Assembly (NCBI GenBank): GCA_033782935.1
Contig: JAWQEG010000360.1
Span: 372,001 to 436,000, forward strand
From: Petrolisthes cinctipes
Taxonomy: Eukaryota > Arthropoda > Malacostraca > Decapoda > Porcellanidae
Length of the DNA: 64,000 bases
Direction of reading: 5' to 3'
Both the position numbers and the translations under genes were made by a program. This document shows positions 37,136 through 49,541 of the stretch, in pieces; the first letter of the stretch is position 1; each line of letters opens with the position of its first letter. The notes under the pieces are model-generated. The model worked only from the letters and a program-made list of their open reading frames with translations, was not told the DNA's origin and made no database searches.

Positions 37136-40100
37136 GAATTTTCGGGTGTTTTGGGACTGAATTTGAGATATCGATTTTTTGGCACCTAAAATGTCGATTT
37201 TTAGCATGTTTTTCGCCTATATTTTGAAAATATTCTAGCACTGTGTAGACATGTACAGATTGCTTCTGGGACCCCCAAATATTTAATTTTCGGGTGTTTT
37301 GAGCCTGAATTTGAGATATAAACGGGTACAGAAGATACATGCACATATTGACTTTGTTCACCAAAAATATCGATTTTCAGCATGTTTTGGGCCTGAATTT
37401 TGAAAATACTCTAACACGGAGTAGGCATGTACAGATCGCTTCTGGGACCCCAAAATATCGAATTTTCGGGTGTTTAGGGCCAGAATTTGAGATATAAACG
37501 AGTACAGAAGATGCATGCACATATCGACTTTTGGGCACCTAAAAGATCGATTTTCAGTATGTTTTTGGCCTGTATTTTGAAAATACTCTAACACGGAGTA
37601 GGCATGTACAGATACCTTCTGGGACCCCTAAATATAGAATTTTCGGGTGTTTTGGGACTGAATTTGAGATATCGACTTTTTGTCACCTAAAAGATCGATT
37701 TTTAGCATGTTTTTAGCCTATATTTTGAAAATATTCTAGCACTGTACAGATTGCTTCTGGGACCCCAAAATATTGAATTTTCGGGTGTTTTGAGCCTGAA
37801 TTTGAGATATAAACGGGTACAGAAGATGCATGCACATATTGACTTTGGGCATCTAAAATATCGATTTTTAGCATGTTTTTAGCCTATATTTTGAAAATAT
37901 TCTAGCACTGTGTAGGCATGTACAGATTGCTTCTGGGACCCCAAAATATTGAATTTTCGGGTGTTTTGAGCCTGAATTTGAGATATAAACGGGTACAGAA
38001 GATACATGCACATATTGACTTTGGGCATCTAAAATATCGATTTTCAGCATGTTTTTGGCCTGTATTTTGAAAATACTCTAACACTGAGTAGGCATGTACA
38101 GATTGCTTCTGGGACCCCAAAATATTGAATTTTCGGGTGTTTTGAGCCTGAATTTGAGATATAAACGGGTACTGAAGATGCATGCACATATCGACTTTTG
38201 TGCACCTAAAAGATCGATTTTCAGTATGTTTTGAGCATGTATTTTGAAAATACTCTAACACGGAGTAGGCATGTACAGATCGCTTCTGGGACCCCTAAAT
38301 ATCGAATTTTCGGGTGTTTTGGGACTGAATTTGAGATATCGACTTTTTGGCACCTAAAAGATCGATTTTTAGCATGTTTTTAGCCTATATTTTGAAAATA
38401 TTCTAGCACTGTACAGATTGCTTCTGGGACCCCAAAATATTGAATTTTCGGGTGTTTTGAGCCTGAATTTGAGATATAAACGGGTACAGAAGATACATGC
38501 ACATATTGACTTTGGGCATCTAAGATATCGATTTTCAGCATGTTTTGGGCCTGTATTTTGAAAATACTCTAACACTGAGTAGGCATGTACAGATTGCTTC
38601 TGGGACCCCAAAATATTGAATTTTCGGGTGTTTTGAGCCTGAATTTGAGATATAAACGGGTACTGAAGATGCATGCACATATCGACTTTTGTGCACCTAA
38701 AAGATCGATTTTCAGTATGTTTTTGGCCTGTATTTTGAAAATACTCTAACACGGAGTAGGCATGTACAGATCGCTTCTGGGACCCCTAAATATCGAATTT
38801 TCGGGTGTTTTGGGACTGAATTTGAGATATCGACTTTTTGGCACCTAAAAGATCGTTTTTTAGCATGTTTTTAGCCTATATTTTGAAAATATTCTAGCAC
38901 TGTACAGATTGCTTCTGGGACCCCAAAATATTGAATTTTCGGGTGTTTTGAGCCTGAATTTGAGATATAAACGGGTACAGAAGATACATGCACATATTGA
39001 CTTTGGGCACCAAAAATATCGATTTTCAGCATGTTTTGGGCCTGAATTTTGAAAATACTCTAACACGGAGTAGGCATGTACAGATCGCTTCTGGGACCCC
39101 AAAATATCGAATTTTCGGGTGTTTAAGGACAGAAATTGAGTTATAAAAGGGTACAGAAGATGCATGCACATATCGACTTTTGGGCACCTAAAAGATCGAT
39201 TTTCAGTATGTTTTTGGCCTGTATTTTGAAAATACTCTAACACGGAGTAGGCATGTACAGATACCTTCTGGGACCTCTAAATATCGAATTTTCGGGTGTT
39301 TTGGGACTGAATTTGAGATATCGATTTTTTGGCACCTAAAATGTCGATTTTTAGCATGTTTTTAGCCTATATTTTGAAAATATTCTAGCACTGTGTAGGC
39401 ATGTACAGATTGCTTCTGGGACCCCAAAATATTGAATTTTCGGTTGTTTTGAGCCTGAATTTGAGATATAAACGGGTACAGAAGATACATGCACATATTG
39501 ACTTTGGGCATCTAAAATATCGATTTTCAGCATGTTTTGGGCCTGTATTTTGAAAATACTCTAACACTGAGTAGGCATGTACAGATTGCTTCTGGGACCC
39601 CAAAATATTGAATTTTTGGGTGTTTTGAGCCTGAATTTGAGATATAAACGGGTACTGAAGATGCATGCACATATCGACTTTTGTGCACCTAAAAGATCGA
39701 TTTTCAGTATGTTTTGAGCATGTATTTTGAAAATACTCTAACACGGAGTAGGCATGTACAGATCGCTTCTGGGACCCCTAAATATCGAATTTTCGGGTGT
39801 TTTGGGACTGAATTTGAGATATCGACTTTTTGGCACCTAAAAGATCGATTTTTAGCATGTTTTTAGCCTATATTTTGAAAATATTCTAGCACTAAGTAGG
39901 CATGTACAGATTGCTTCTGGGACCCCCAAATATTTAATTTTCGGGTGTTTTGAGCCTGAATTTGAGATATAAACGGGTACAGAAGATAATGCACATATTG
40001 ACTTTGGGCACCAAAAATATCGATTTTCAGCATGTTTTGGGCCTGAATTTTGAAAATACTCTAACACGGAGTAGGCATGTACAGATCGCTTCTGGGACCC

Positions 40101-40286
40101 CAAAATATCGAATTTTCGGGTGTTTAGGGCCAGAATTTGAGATATAAACGGGTACAGAAGATGCATGCACATATCGACTTTTGGGCACCTAAAAGATCGA
40201 TTTTCAGTATGTTTTTGGCCTGTATTTTGAAAATACTCTAACACGGAGTAGGCATGTACAGATACCTTCTGGGACCTCTAAATATC
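37136..40286. repeat. 3151-bp higher-order repeat, copy 3
   Basis: Anchors 37201, 37702, 37868, 38369, 38860, 39351, 39852 and 40352 repeat the spacing 501, 166, 501, 491, 491, 501, 500 of copy 1. Private changes include GACTTTGTTCACC near 37352, GTTTTTGGCCTG in the M1b near 38051 and CGGTTGTTTTGAG near 39443. It contains one chimera (37775-37950) and one M2c (near 39109-39285). Confidence 0.88.
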
Positions 40287-43200
40287 GAATTTTCGGGTGT
40301 TTTGGGACTGAATTTGAGATATCGATTTTTTGGCACCTAAAATGTCGATTTTTAGCATGTTTTTAGCCTATATTTTGAAAATATTCTAGCACTGTGTAGA
40401 CATGTACAGATTGCTTCTGGGACCCCCAAATATTTAATTTTCGGGTGTTTTGAGCCTGAATTTGAGATATAAACGGGTACAGAAGATACATGCACATATT
40501 GACTTTGGGCACCAAAAATATCGATTTTCAGCATGTTTTGGGCCTGAATTTTGAAAATACTCTAACACGGAGTAGGCATGTACAGATCGCTTCTGGGACC
40601 CCAAAATATCGAATTTTCTGGTGTTTAGGGCCAGAATTTGAGATATAAACGAGTACAGAAGATGCATGCACATATCGACTTTTGGGCACCTAAAAGATCG
40701 ATTTTCAGTATGTTTTTGGCCTGTATTTTGAAAATACTCTAACACGGAGTAGGCATGTACAGATACCTTCTGGGACCCCTAAATATAGAATTTTCGGGTG
40801 TTTTGGGACTGAATTTGAGATATCGACTTTTTGTCACCTAAAAGATCGATTTTTAGCATGTTTTTAGCCTATATTTTGAAAATATTCTAGCACTGTACAG
40901 ATTGCTTCTGGGACCCCAAAATATTGAATTTTCGGGTGTTTTGAGCCTGAATTTGAGATATAAACGGGTACAGAAGATGCATGCACATATTGACTTTGGG
41001 CATCTAAAATATCGATTTTTAGCATGTTTTTAGCCTATATTTTGAAAATATTCTAGCACTGTGTAGGCATGTACAGATTGCTTCTGGGACCCCAAAATAT
41101 TGAATTTTCGGGTGTTTTGAGCCTGAATTTGAGATATAAACGGGTACAGAAGATACATGCACATATTGACTTTGGGCATCTAAAATATCGATTTTCAGCA
41201 TGTTTTGGGCCTGTATTTTGAAAATACTCTAACACTGAGTAGGCATGTACAGATTGCTTCTGGGACCCCAAAATATTGAATTTTCGGGTGTTTTGAGCCT
41301 GAATTTGAGATATAAACGGGTACTGAAGATGCATGCACATATCGACTTTTGTGCACCTAAAAGATCGATTTTCAGTATGTTTTGAGCATGTATTTTGAAA
41401 ATACTCTAACACGGAGTAGGCATGTACAGATCGCTTCTGGGACCCCTAAATATCGAATTTTCGGGTGTTTTGGGACTGAATTTGAGATATCGACGTTTTG
41501 GCACCTAAAAGATCGATTTTTAGCATGTTTTTAGCCTATATTTTGAAAATATTCTAGCACTGTACAGATTGCTTCTGGGACCCCAAAATATTGAATTTTC
41601 GGGTGTTTTGAGCCTGAATTTGAGATATAAACGGGTACAGAAGATACATGCACATATTGACTTTGGGCATCTAAGATATCGATTTTCAGCATGTTTTGGG
41701 CCTGTATTTTGAAAATACTCTAACACTGAGTAGGCATGTACAGATTGCTTCTGGGACCCCAAAATATTGAATTTTCGGGTGTTTTGAGCCTGAATTTGAG
41801 ATATAAACGGGTACTGAAGATGCATGCACATATCGACTTTTGTGCACCTAAAAGATCGATTTTCAGTATGTTTTTGGCCTGTATTTTGAAAATACTCTAA
41901 CACGGAGTAGGCATGTACAGATCGCTTCTGGGACCCCTAAATATCGAATTTTCGGGTGTTTTGGGACTGAATTTGAGATATCGACTTTTTGGCACCTAAA
42001 AGATCGTTTTTTAGCATGTTTTTAGCCTATATTTTGAAAATATTCTAGCACTGTACAGATTGCTTCTGGGACCCCAAAATATTGAATTTTCGGGTGTTTT
42101 GAGCCTGAATTTGAGATATAAACGGGTACAGAAGATACATGCACATATTGACTTTGGGCACCAAAAATATCGATTTTCAGCATGTTTTGGGCCTGAATTT
42201 TGAAAATACTCTAACACGGAGTAGGCATGTACAGATCGCTTCTGGGACCCCAAAATATCGAATTTTCGGGTGTTTAAGGACAGAAATTGAGTTATAAAAG
42301 GGTACAGAAGATGCATGCACATATCGACTTTTGGGCACCTAAAAGATCGATTTTCAGTATGTTTTTGGCCTGTATTTTGAAAATACTCTAACACGGAGTA
42401 GGCATGTACAGATACCTTCTGGGACCTCTAAATATCGAATTTTCGGGTGTTTTGGGACTGAATTTGAGATATCGATTTTTTGGCACCTAAAATGTCGATT
42501 TTTAGCATGTTTTTAGCCTATATTTTGAAAATATTCTAGCACTGTGTAGGCATGTACAGATTGCTTCTGGGACCCCAAAATATTGAATTTTCGGGTGTTT
42601 TGAGCCTGAATTTGAGATATAAACGGGTACAGAAGATACATGCACATATTGACTTTGGGCATCTAAAATATCGATTTTCAGCATGTTTTGGGCCTGTATT
42701 TTGAAAATACTCTAACACTGAGTAGGCATGTACAGATTGCTTCTGGGACCCCAAAATATTGAATTTTTGGGTGTTTTGAGCCTGAATTTGAGATATAAAC
42801 GGGTACTGAAGATGCATGCACATATCGACTTTTGTGCACCTAAAAGATCGATTTTCAGTATGTTTTGAGCATGTATTTTGAAAATACTCTAACACGGAGT
42901 AGGCATGTACAGATCGCTTCTGGGACCCCTAAATATCGAATTTTCGGGTGTTTTGGGACTGAATTTGAGATATCGACTTTTTGGCACCTAAAAGATCGAT
43001 TTTTAGCATGTTTTTAGCCTATATTATGAAAATATTCTAGCACTGTACAGATTGCTTCTGGGACCCCAAAATATTGAATTTTCGGGTGTTTTGAGCCTGA
43101 ATTTGAGATATAAACGGGTACAGAAGATAATGCACATATTGACTTTGGGCACCAAAAATATCGATTTTCAGCATGTTTTGGGCCTGAATTTTGAAAATAC

Positions 43201-43427
43201 TCTAACACGGAGTAGGCATGTACAGATCGCTTCTGGGACCCCAAAATATCGAATTTTCGGGTGTTTAGGGCCAGAATTTGAGATATAAACGGGTACAGAA
43301 GATGCATGCACATATCGACTTTTGGGCACCTAAAAGATCGATTTTCAGTATGTTTTTGGCCTGTATTTTGAAAATACTCTAACACGGAGTAGGCATGTAC
43401 AGATACCTTCTGGGACCTCTAAATATC
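40287..43427. repeat. 3151-bp higher-order repeat, copy 4 (3141 bp)
   Basis: Anchors 40352, 40853, 41019, 41520, 42011, 42502, 43003 and 43493 give the same pattern. The last interval is 490 instead of 500 because the final S carries the 10-bp deletion. Chimera at 40926-41101, M2c near 42260-42436. Private changes: ATCGACGTTTTGG near 41491 and CTATATTATGAAAATATT near 43019, which damages the dyad in that S. Confidence 0.87.
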
Positions 43428-45077
43428 GAATTTTCGGGTGTTTTGGGACTGAATTTGAGATATCGATTTTTTGGCACCTAAAATGTCGATTTTTAGCATG
43501 TTTTTAGCCTATATTTTGAAAATATTCTAGCACTGTGTAGGCATGTACAGATTGCTTCTGGGACCCCAAAATATTGAATTTTCGGGTGTTTTGAGCCTGA
43601 ATTTGAGATATAAACGGGTACAGAAGATACATGCACATATTGACTTTGGGCACCAAAAATATCGATTTTCAGCATGTTTTGGGCCTGAATTTTGAAAATA
43701 CTCTAACACGGAGTAGGCATGTACAGATCGCTTCTGGGACCCCAAAATATCGAATTTTCGGGTGTTTAGGGCCAGAATTTGAGATATAAACGGGTACAGA
43801 AGATGAATGCACATATCGACTTTTGGGTACCTAAAAGATCGATTTTCAGTATGTTTTTGGCCTGTATTTTGAAAATACTCTAACACGGAGTAGGCATGTA
43901 CAGATACCTTCTGGGACCTCTAAATATCGAATTTTCGGGTGTTTTGGGACTGAATTTGAGATATCGATTTTTTGGCACCTAAAATGTCGATTTTTAGCAT
44001 GTTTTTCGCCTATATTTTGAAAATATTCTAGCACTGTGTAGGCATGTACAGATTGCTTCTGGGACCCCAAAATATTGAATTTTCGGGTGTTTTTAGCCTG
44101 AATTTGAGATATAAACGGGTACAGAAGATACATGCACATATTGACTTGGGCATCTAAAATATCGATTTTCAGCATGTTTTGGGCCTGTATTTTGAAAATA
44201 CGCTAACACTGAGTAGGCATGTACAGATTGCTTCTGGGACCCCAAAATATCGAATTTTCGGGTGTTTTGAGCCTGAATTTGAGATATAAACGGGTACTGA
44301 AGATGCATGCACATATCGACTTTTGTGCACCTAAAAGATCGATTTTCAGTATGTTTTAAGCATGTATTTTGAAAATACTCTAACACGGAGTAGGCATGTA
44401 CAGATCGCTTCTGGGACCCCTAAATATCGAATTTTCGGGTGTTTTGGGACTGAATTTGAGATATCGATTTTTTGGCACCTAAAATGTCGATTTTTAGCAT
44501 GTTTTTAGCTTATATTTTGAAAATATTCTAGAACTGTGTAGGCATGTACAGATTGCTTCTGGGACCCCAAAATATTGAATTTTCGGGTGTTTTGAGCCTG
44601 AATTTGAGATATAAACGGGTACAGAAGATACATGCACATATTGACTTTGGGCATCTAAAATATCGATTTTCAGCATGTTTTGGGCCTGTATTTTGAAAAT
44701 ACTCTAACACTGAGTAGGCATGTACAGATTGCTTCTGGGACCCCAAAATATTGAATTTTCGGGTGTTTTGAGCCTGAATTTGAGATATAAACGGGTAATG
44801 AAGATGCATGCACATATCGACTTTTGTGCACCTAAAAGATCGATTTTCAGTATGTTTTGAGCATGAATTTTGAAAATACTCTAACACGGAGTAGGCATGT
44901 ACAGATCGCTTCTGGGACCCCTAAATATCGAATTTTCGGGTGTTTTGGGACTGAATTTGAGATATCGACTTTTTGGCACCTAAAAGATCGATTTTTAGCA
45001 TGTTTTCAGCCTATATTTTGAAAATATTCTAGCACTGTGTAGGCATGTACAGATCGCTTCTGGGACCCCTAAATATC
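43428..45077. repeat. Decaying continuation of the higher-order repeat
   Basis: S anchors 43493, 43994, 44494 and 44995 carry ordinary trimers, with no chimera after 43493 as the 3151-bp pattern would require. Scattered private substitutions are more frequent: GATGAATGC near 43803, GGGTACC near 43826, a one-base loss in GACTTGGGC near 44144, TCTAGAACTG near 44528, GGTAATGAAG near 44795. The block ends with the first S of an S-S doublet. Confidence 0.7.
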
Positions 45078-45215
45078 GAATTTTCGGGTGTTATGGGACT
45101 GAATTTGAGATATCGACTTTTTGGTACCTAAAAGATCGATTTTTAGCATGTTTTTAGCCTTTATTTTGAAAATATTCTAGCACTGTACAGATTGCTTCTG
45201 GGACCCCAAAATATT
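44930..45215. repeat. S-S doublet
   Basis: Two short monomers stand in direct succession: 44930-45077 (148 bp) and 45078-45215 (138 bp, with the 10-bp deletion). The first ends GATCGCTTCTGGGACCCC, a tail normal for M2b rather than S, so it is probably an S/M2 recombinant with the breakpoint in the shared GTAGGCATGTACAGAT. S anchors are 148 bp apart (44995, 45143). Confidence 0.82.
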
Positions 45216-46496
45216 GAATTTTCGGGTTTTTTGAGCCTGAATTTGAGATATAAACGGGTACAGAAGATACATTCACATATTGACTTTCGGCACCAAAAAT
45301 ATCGATTTTCAGCATGTTTTGGGCCTGAATTTTGAAAATACTCTAACACTGAGTAGGCATGTACAGATCGCTTCTGGGACCCCAAAATATCGAATTTTCG
45401 GGTGTTTAAGGACAGAAATTGAGTTATAAACGGGTACAGAAGATGCATGCACATATCGACATTTGGGCACCTAAAAGATCGATTTTCAGTATGTTTTTGG
45501 CCTGTATTTTGAAAATACTCTAACACGGAGTAGGCATGTACAGATACCTTCTGGGACCTCTAAATATCGAATTTTCGGGTGTTTTGGGACTGAATTTGAG
45601 ATATCGATTTTTTGGCACCTAAAATGTCGATTTTTAGCATGTTTTTAGCCTATATTTTGAAAATATTCTAGCACTGTGTAGGCATGTACAGATTGCTTCT
45701 GGGACCCCAAAATATTGAATTTTCGGGTGTTTTGAGCCTGAATTTGAGATATAAACGGGTACAGAAGATACATGCACATATTGACTTTGGGCATCTAAAA
45801 TATCGATTTTCAGCATGTTTTGGGCCTGTATTTTGAAAATACTCTAACACTGAGTAGGCATGTACAGATTGCTTCTGGGACCCCAAAATATTGAATTTTT
45901 GGGTGTTTTGAGCCTGAATTTGAGATATAAACGGGTACTGAAGATGCATGCACATATCGACTTTTGTGCACCTAAAAGATCGATTTTCAGTATGTTTTGA
46001 GCATGTATTTTGAAAATACTCTAACACGGAGTAGGCATGTACAGATCGCTTCTGGGACCCCTAAATATCGAATTTTCGGGTGTTTTGGGACTGAATTTGA
46101 GATATCGACTTTTTGGCACCTAAAAGATCGATTTTTAGCATGTTTTTAGCCTATATTTTGAAAATATTCTAGCACTGTACAGATTGCTTCTGGGACCACA
46201 AAATATTGAATTTTCGGGTGTTTTGAGCCTGAATTTGAGATATAAACGGGTACAGAAGATAATGCACATATTGACTTTGGGCACCAAAAATATCGATTTT
46301 CAGCATGTTTTGGGCCTGAATTTTGAAAATACTCTAACACGGAGTAGGCATGTACAGATCGCTTCTGGGACCCCAAAATATCGAATTTTCGGGTGTTTAG
46401 GGCCAGAATTTGAGATATAAACGGGTACAGAAGATGCATGCACATATCGACTTTTGGGCACCTAAAAGATCGATTTTCAGTATGTTTTTAGCTTGT
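45078..46496. repeat. Partial 3151-type unit (offset 3132)
   Basis: Anchors 45143, 45634, 46135 and 46625 equal 42011, 42502, 43003 and 43493 plus 3132, and the M2c variant sits in the expected third position (near 45392). This is the last recognisable piece of the 3151-bp repeat. It has more private changes than copies 1-4, for example TTATGGGACTG near 45091, CATTCACATATTG near 45269, GACTTTCGGC near 45283 and GACATTTGGG near 45458. Confidence 0.72.
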
Positions 46497-47999
46497 ATTT
46501 TGAAAATACTCTAACACGGAGTAGGCATGTACAGATACCTTCTGGGACCTCTAAATATCGAATTTTCGGGTGTTTTGGGACTGAATTTGAGATATCGATT
46601 TTTTGGCACCTAAAATGTCGATTTTTAGCATGTTTTTAGCCTATATTTTGAAAATATTCTAGCACTGTGTAGGCATGTACAGATTGCTTCTGGGACCCCA
46701 AAATATTGAATTTTTGGGTGTTTTGAGCCTGAATTTGAGATATAAACGGGTACAGAAGATACATGCACATATTGACTTTGGGCACCAAAAATATCGATTT
46801 TCAGCATGTTTTGGGCCTGAATTTTGAAAATACTCTAACACTGAGTAGGCATGTACAGATCGCTTCTGGGACCCCAAAATATCGAATTTTCGGGTGTTTA
46901 GGGCCAGAATTTGAGATATAAACGGGTACAGAAGATTCATGCACATATCGACTTTTGGGCACCTAAAAGATCGATTTTCAGTATGTTTTTGGCCTGTATT
47001 TTGAAAATACTCTAACACGGAGTAGGCATGTACAGATACCTTCTGGGACCTCTAAATATCGAATTTTCGGGTGTTTTGGGACTGAATTTGAGATATCGAT
47101 TTTTTGGCACCTAAAATGTCGATTTTTAGCATGTTTTTAGCCTATATTTTGAAAATATTCTAGCACTGTGTAGGCATGTACAGATTGCTTCTGGGACCCC
47201 AAATTATTGAATTTTCGAGTGTTTTGAGCCTGAATTTGAGATATAAACGGGTACAGAAGATACATGCACATATTGACTTTGGGCATCTAAAATATCGATT
47301 TTCAGCATGTTTTGGGCCTGTATTTTGAAAATAGGCTAACACTGAGTAGGCATGTACAGATTGCTTCTGGGACCCCAAAATATCGAATTTTCGGGTGTTT
47401 TGAGCCTGAATTTGAGATATAAACGGGTACTGAAGATGCATGCACATATCGACTTTTGTGCACCTAAAAGATCGATTTTCAGTATGTTTTGAGCATGTAT
47501 TTTGAAAATACTCTAACACGGAGTAGGCATGTACAGATCGCTTCTGGGACCCCTAAATATCGAATTTTCGGGTGTTTTGGGACTGAATTTGAGATATCGA
47601 TTTTTTGGCACCTAAAATGTCGATTTTTAGCATGTTTTTAGCCTATATTTTGAAAATATTCTAGCACTGTGTAGGCATGTACAGATTTCTTCTGGGACCC
47701 CAAAATATTGAATTTTCGAGTGTTTTGAGCCCGAATTTGAGAAATAAACGGGTACAGAAGATACATGCACATATTGACTTTGGGCATCTAAAATATCGAT
47801 TTTCAGCATGTTTTGGGCCTGTACTTTGAAAATACTCTAACACTGAGTAGGCATGTACAGATTACTTCTGGGACCCCAAAATATTGAATTTTCGGGTGTT
47901 TTGAGCCTGAATTTGAGATGTAAACGGGTACTGAAGATACATGCACATATCGACTTTTGTGCACCTAAAAGATCGATTTTCAGTATGTTTTGAGCATGT
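46497..47999. repeat. 1503-bp tandem duplication, copy 1
   Basis: Three trimers (3 x 501) whose anchors 46625, 47126 and 47627 recur at +1503 as 48128, 48629 and 49130. Shared private features are CAAATTATTGAATTTTCGAG near 47200/48703, GAAGATTCATG near 46931/48434, GAGAAATAAACGG near 47740/49243 and GATTACTTCTGGG near 47859/49362. Differences include TTTTTAGCC against TTTTTCGCC in the middle S. Confidence 0.8.
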
Positions 48000-49541
48000 A
48001 TTTTGAAAATACTCTAACACGGAGTAGGCATGTACAGATACCTTCTGGGACCTCTAAATATCGAATTTTCGGGTGTTTTGGGACTGAATTTGAGATATCG
48101 ATTTTTTGGCACCTAAAATGTCGATTTTTAGCATGTTTTTAGCCTATATTTTGAAAATATTCTAGCACTGTGTAGGCATGTACAGATTGCTTCTGGGACC
48201 CCAAAATATTGAATTTTTGGGTGTTTTGAGCCTGAATTTGAGATATAAACGGGTACAGAAGATACATGCACATATTGACTTTAGGCACCAAAAATATCGA
48301 TTTTCAGCATGTTTTGGGCCTGAATTTTGAAAATACTCTAACACTGAGTAGGCATGTACAGATCGCTTCTGGGACCCCAAAATATCGAATTTTCGGGTGT
48401 TTAGGGCCAGAATTTGAGATATAAACGGGTACAGAAGATTCATGAACATATCGACTTTTGGGCACCTAAAAGATCGATTTTCAGTATGTTTTTGGCCTGT
48501 ATTTTGAAAATACTCTAACACGGAGTAGGCATGTACAGATACCTTCTGGGACCCCTAAATATCGAATTTTCGGGTGTTTTGGGACTGAATTTGAGATATC
48601 GATTTTTTGGCACCTAAAATGTCGATTTTTAGCATGTTTTTCGCCTATATTTTGAAAATATTCTAGCACTGTGTAGGCATGTACAGATTGCTTCTGGGAC
48701 CCCAAATTATTGAATTTTCGAGTGTTTTGAGCCTGAATTTGAGATATAAACGGGTACAGAAGATACATGCACATATTGACTTTGGGCATCTAAAATATCG
48801 ATTTTCAGCATGTTTTGGGCCTGTATTTTGAAAATACGCTAACACTGAGTAGGCATGTACAGATTGCTTCTGGGACCCCAAAATATCGAATTTTCGGGTG
48901 TTTTGAGCCTGAATTTGAGATATAAACGGGTACTGAAGATGCATGCACATATCGACTTTTGTGCACCTAAAAGATCGATTTTCAGTATGTTTTGAGCATG
49001 TATTTTGAAAATACTCTAACACGGAGTAGGCATGTACAGATCGCTTCTGGGACCCCTAAATATCGAATTTTCGGGTGTTTTGGGACTGAATTTGAGATAT
49101 CGATTTTTTGGCACCTAAAATGTCGATTTTTAGCATGTTTTTAGCCTATATTTTGAAAATATTCTAGCACTGTGTAGGCATGTACAGATTGCTTCTGGGA
49201 CCCCAAAATATTGAATTTTCGGGTGTTTTGAGCCTGAATTTGAGAAATAAACGGGTACAGAAGATACATGCACATATTGACTTTGGGCATCTAAAATATC
49301 GATTTTCAGCATGTTTTGGGCCTGTATTTTGAAAATACTCTAACACTGAGTAGGCATGTACAGATTACTTCTGGGACCCCAAAATATTGAATTTTCGGGT
49401 TTTTTGAGCCTGAATTTGAGATATAAACGGGTACTGAAGATACATGCACATATCGACTTTTGTGCACCTAAAAGATCGATTTTCAGTATGTTTTGAGCAT
49501 GTATTTTGAAAATACTCTAACACGGAGTAGGCATGTACAGA
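48000..49541. repeat. 1503-bp tandem duplication, copy 2
   Basis: Directly abuts copy 1, as expected of one unequal crossover in trimer register. Private changes include GACTTTAGGCACC near 48279, CATGAACATATCG near 48442, GACCCCTAAATATCG replacing GACCTCTAAATATCG near 48550, and GGGTTTTTTGAG near 49398. It ends near 49541, where the next S has the unique start AATTTTATGGTG. Confidence 0.78.
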
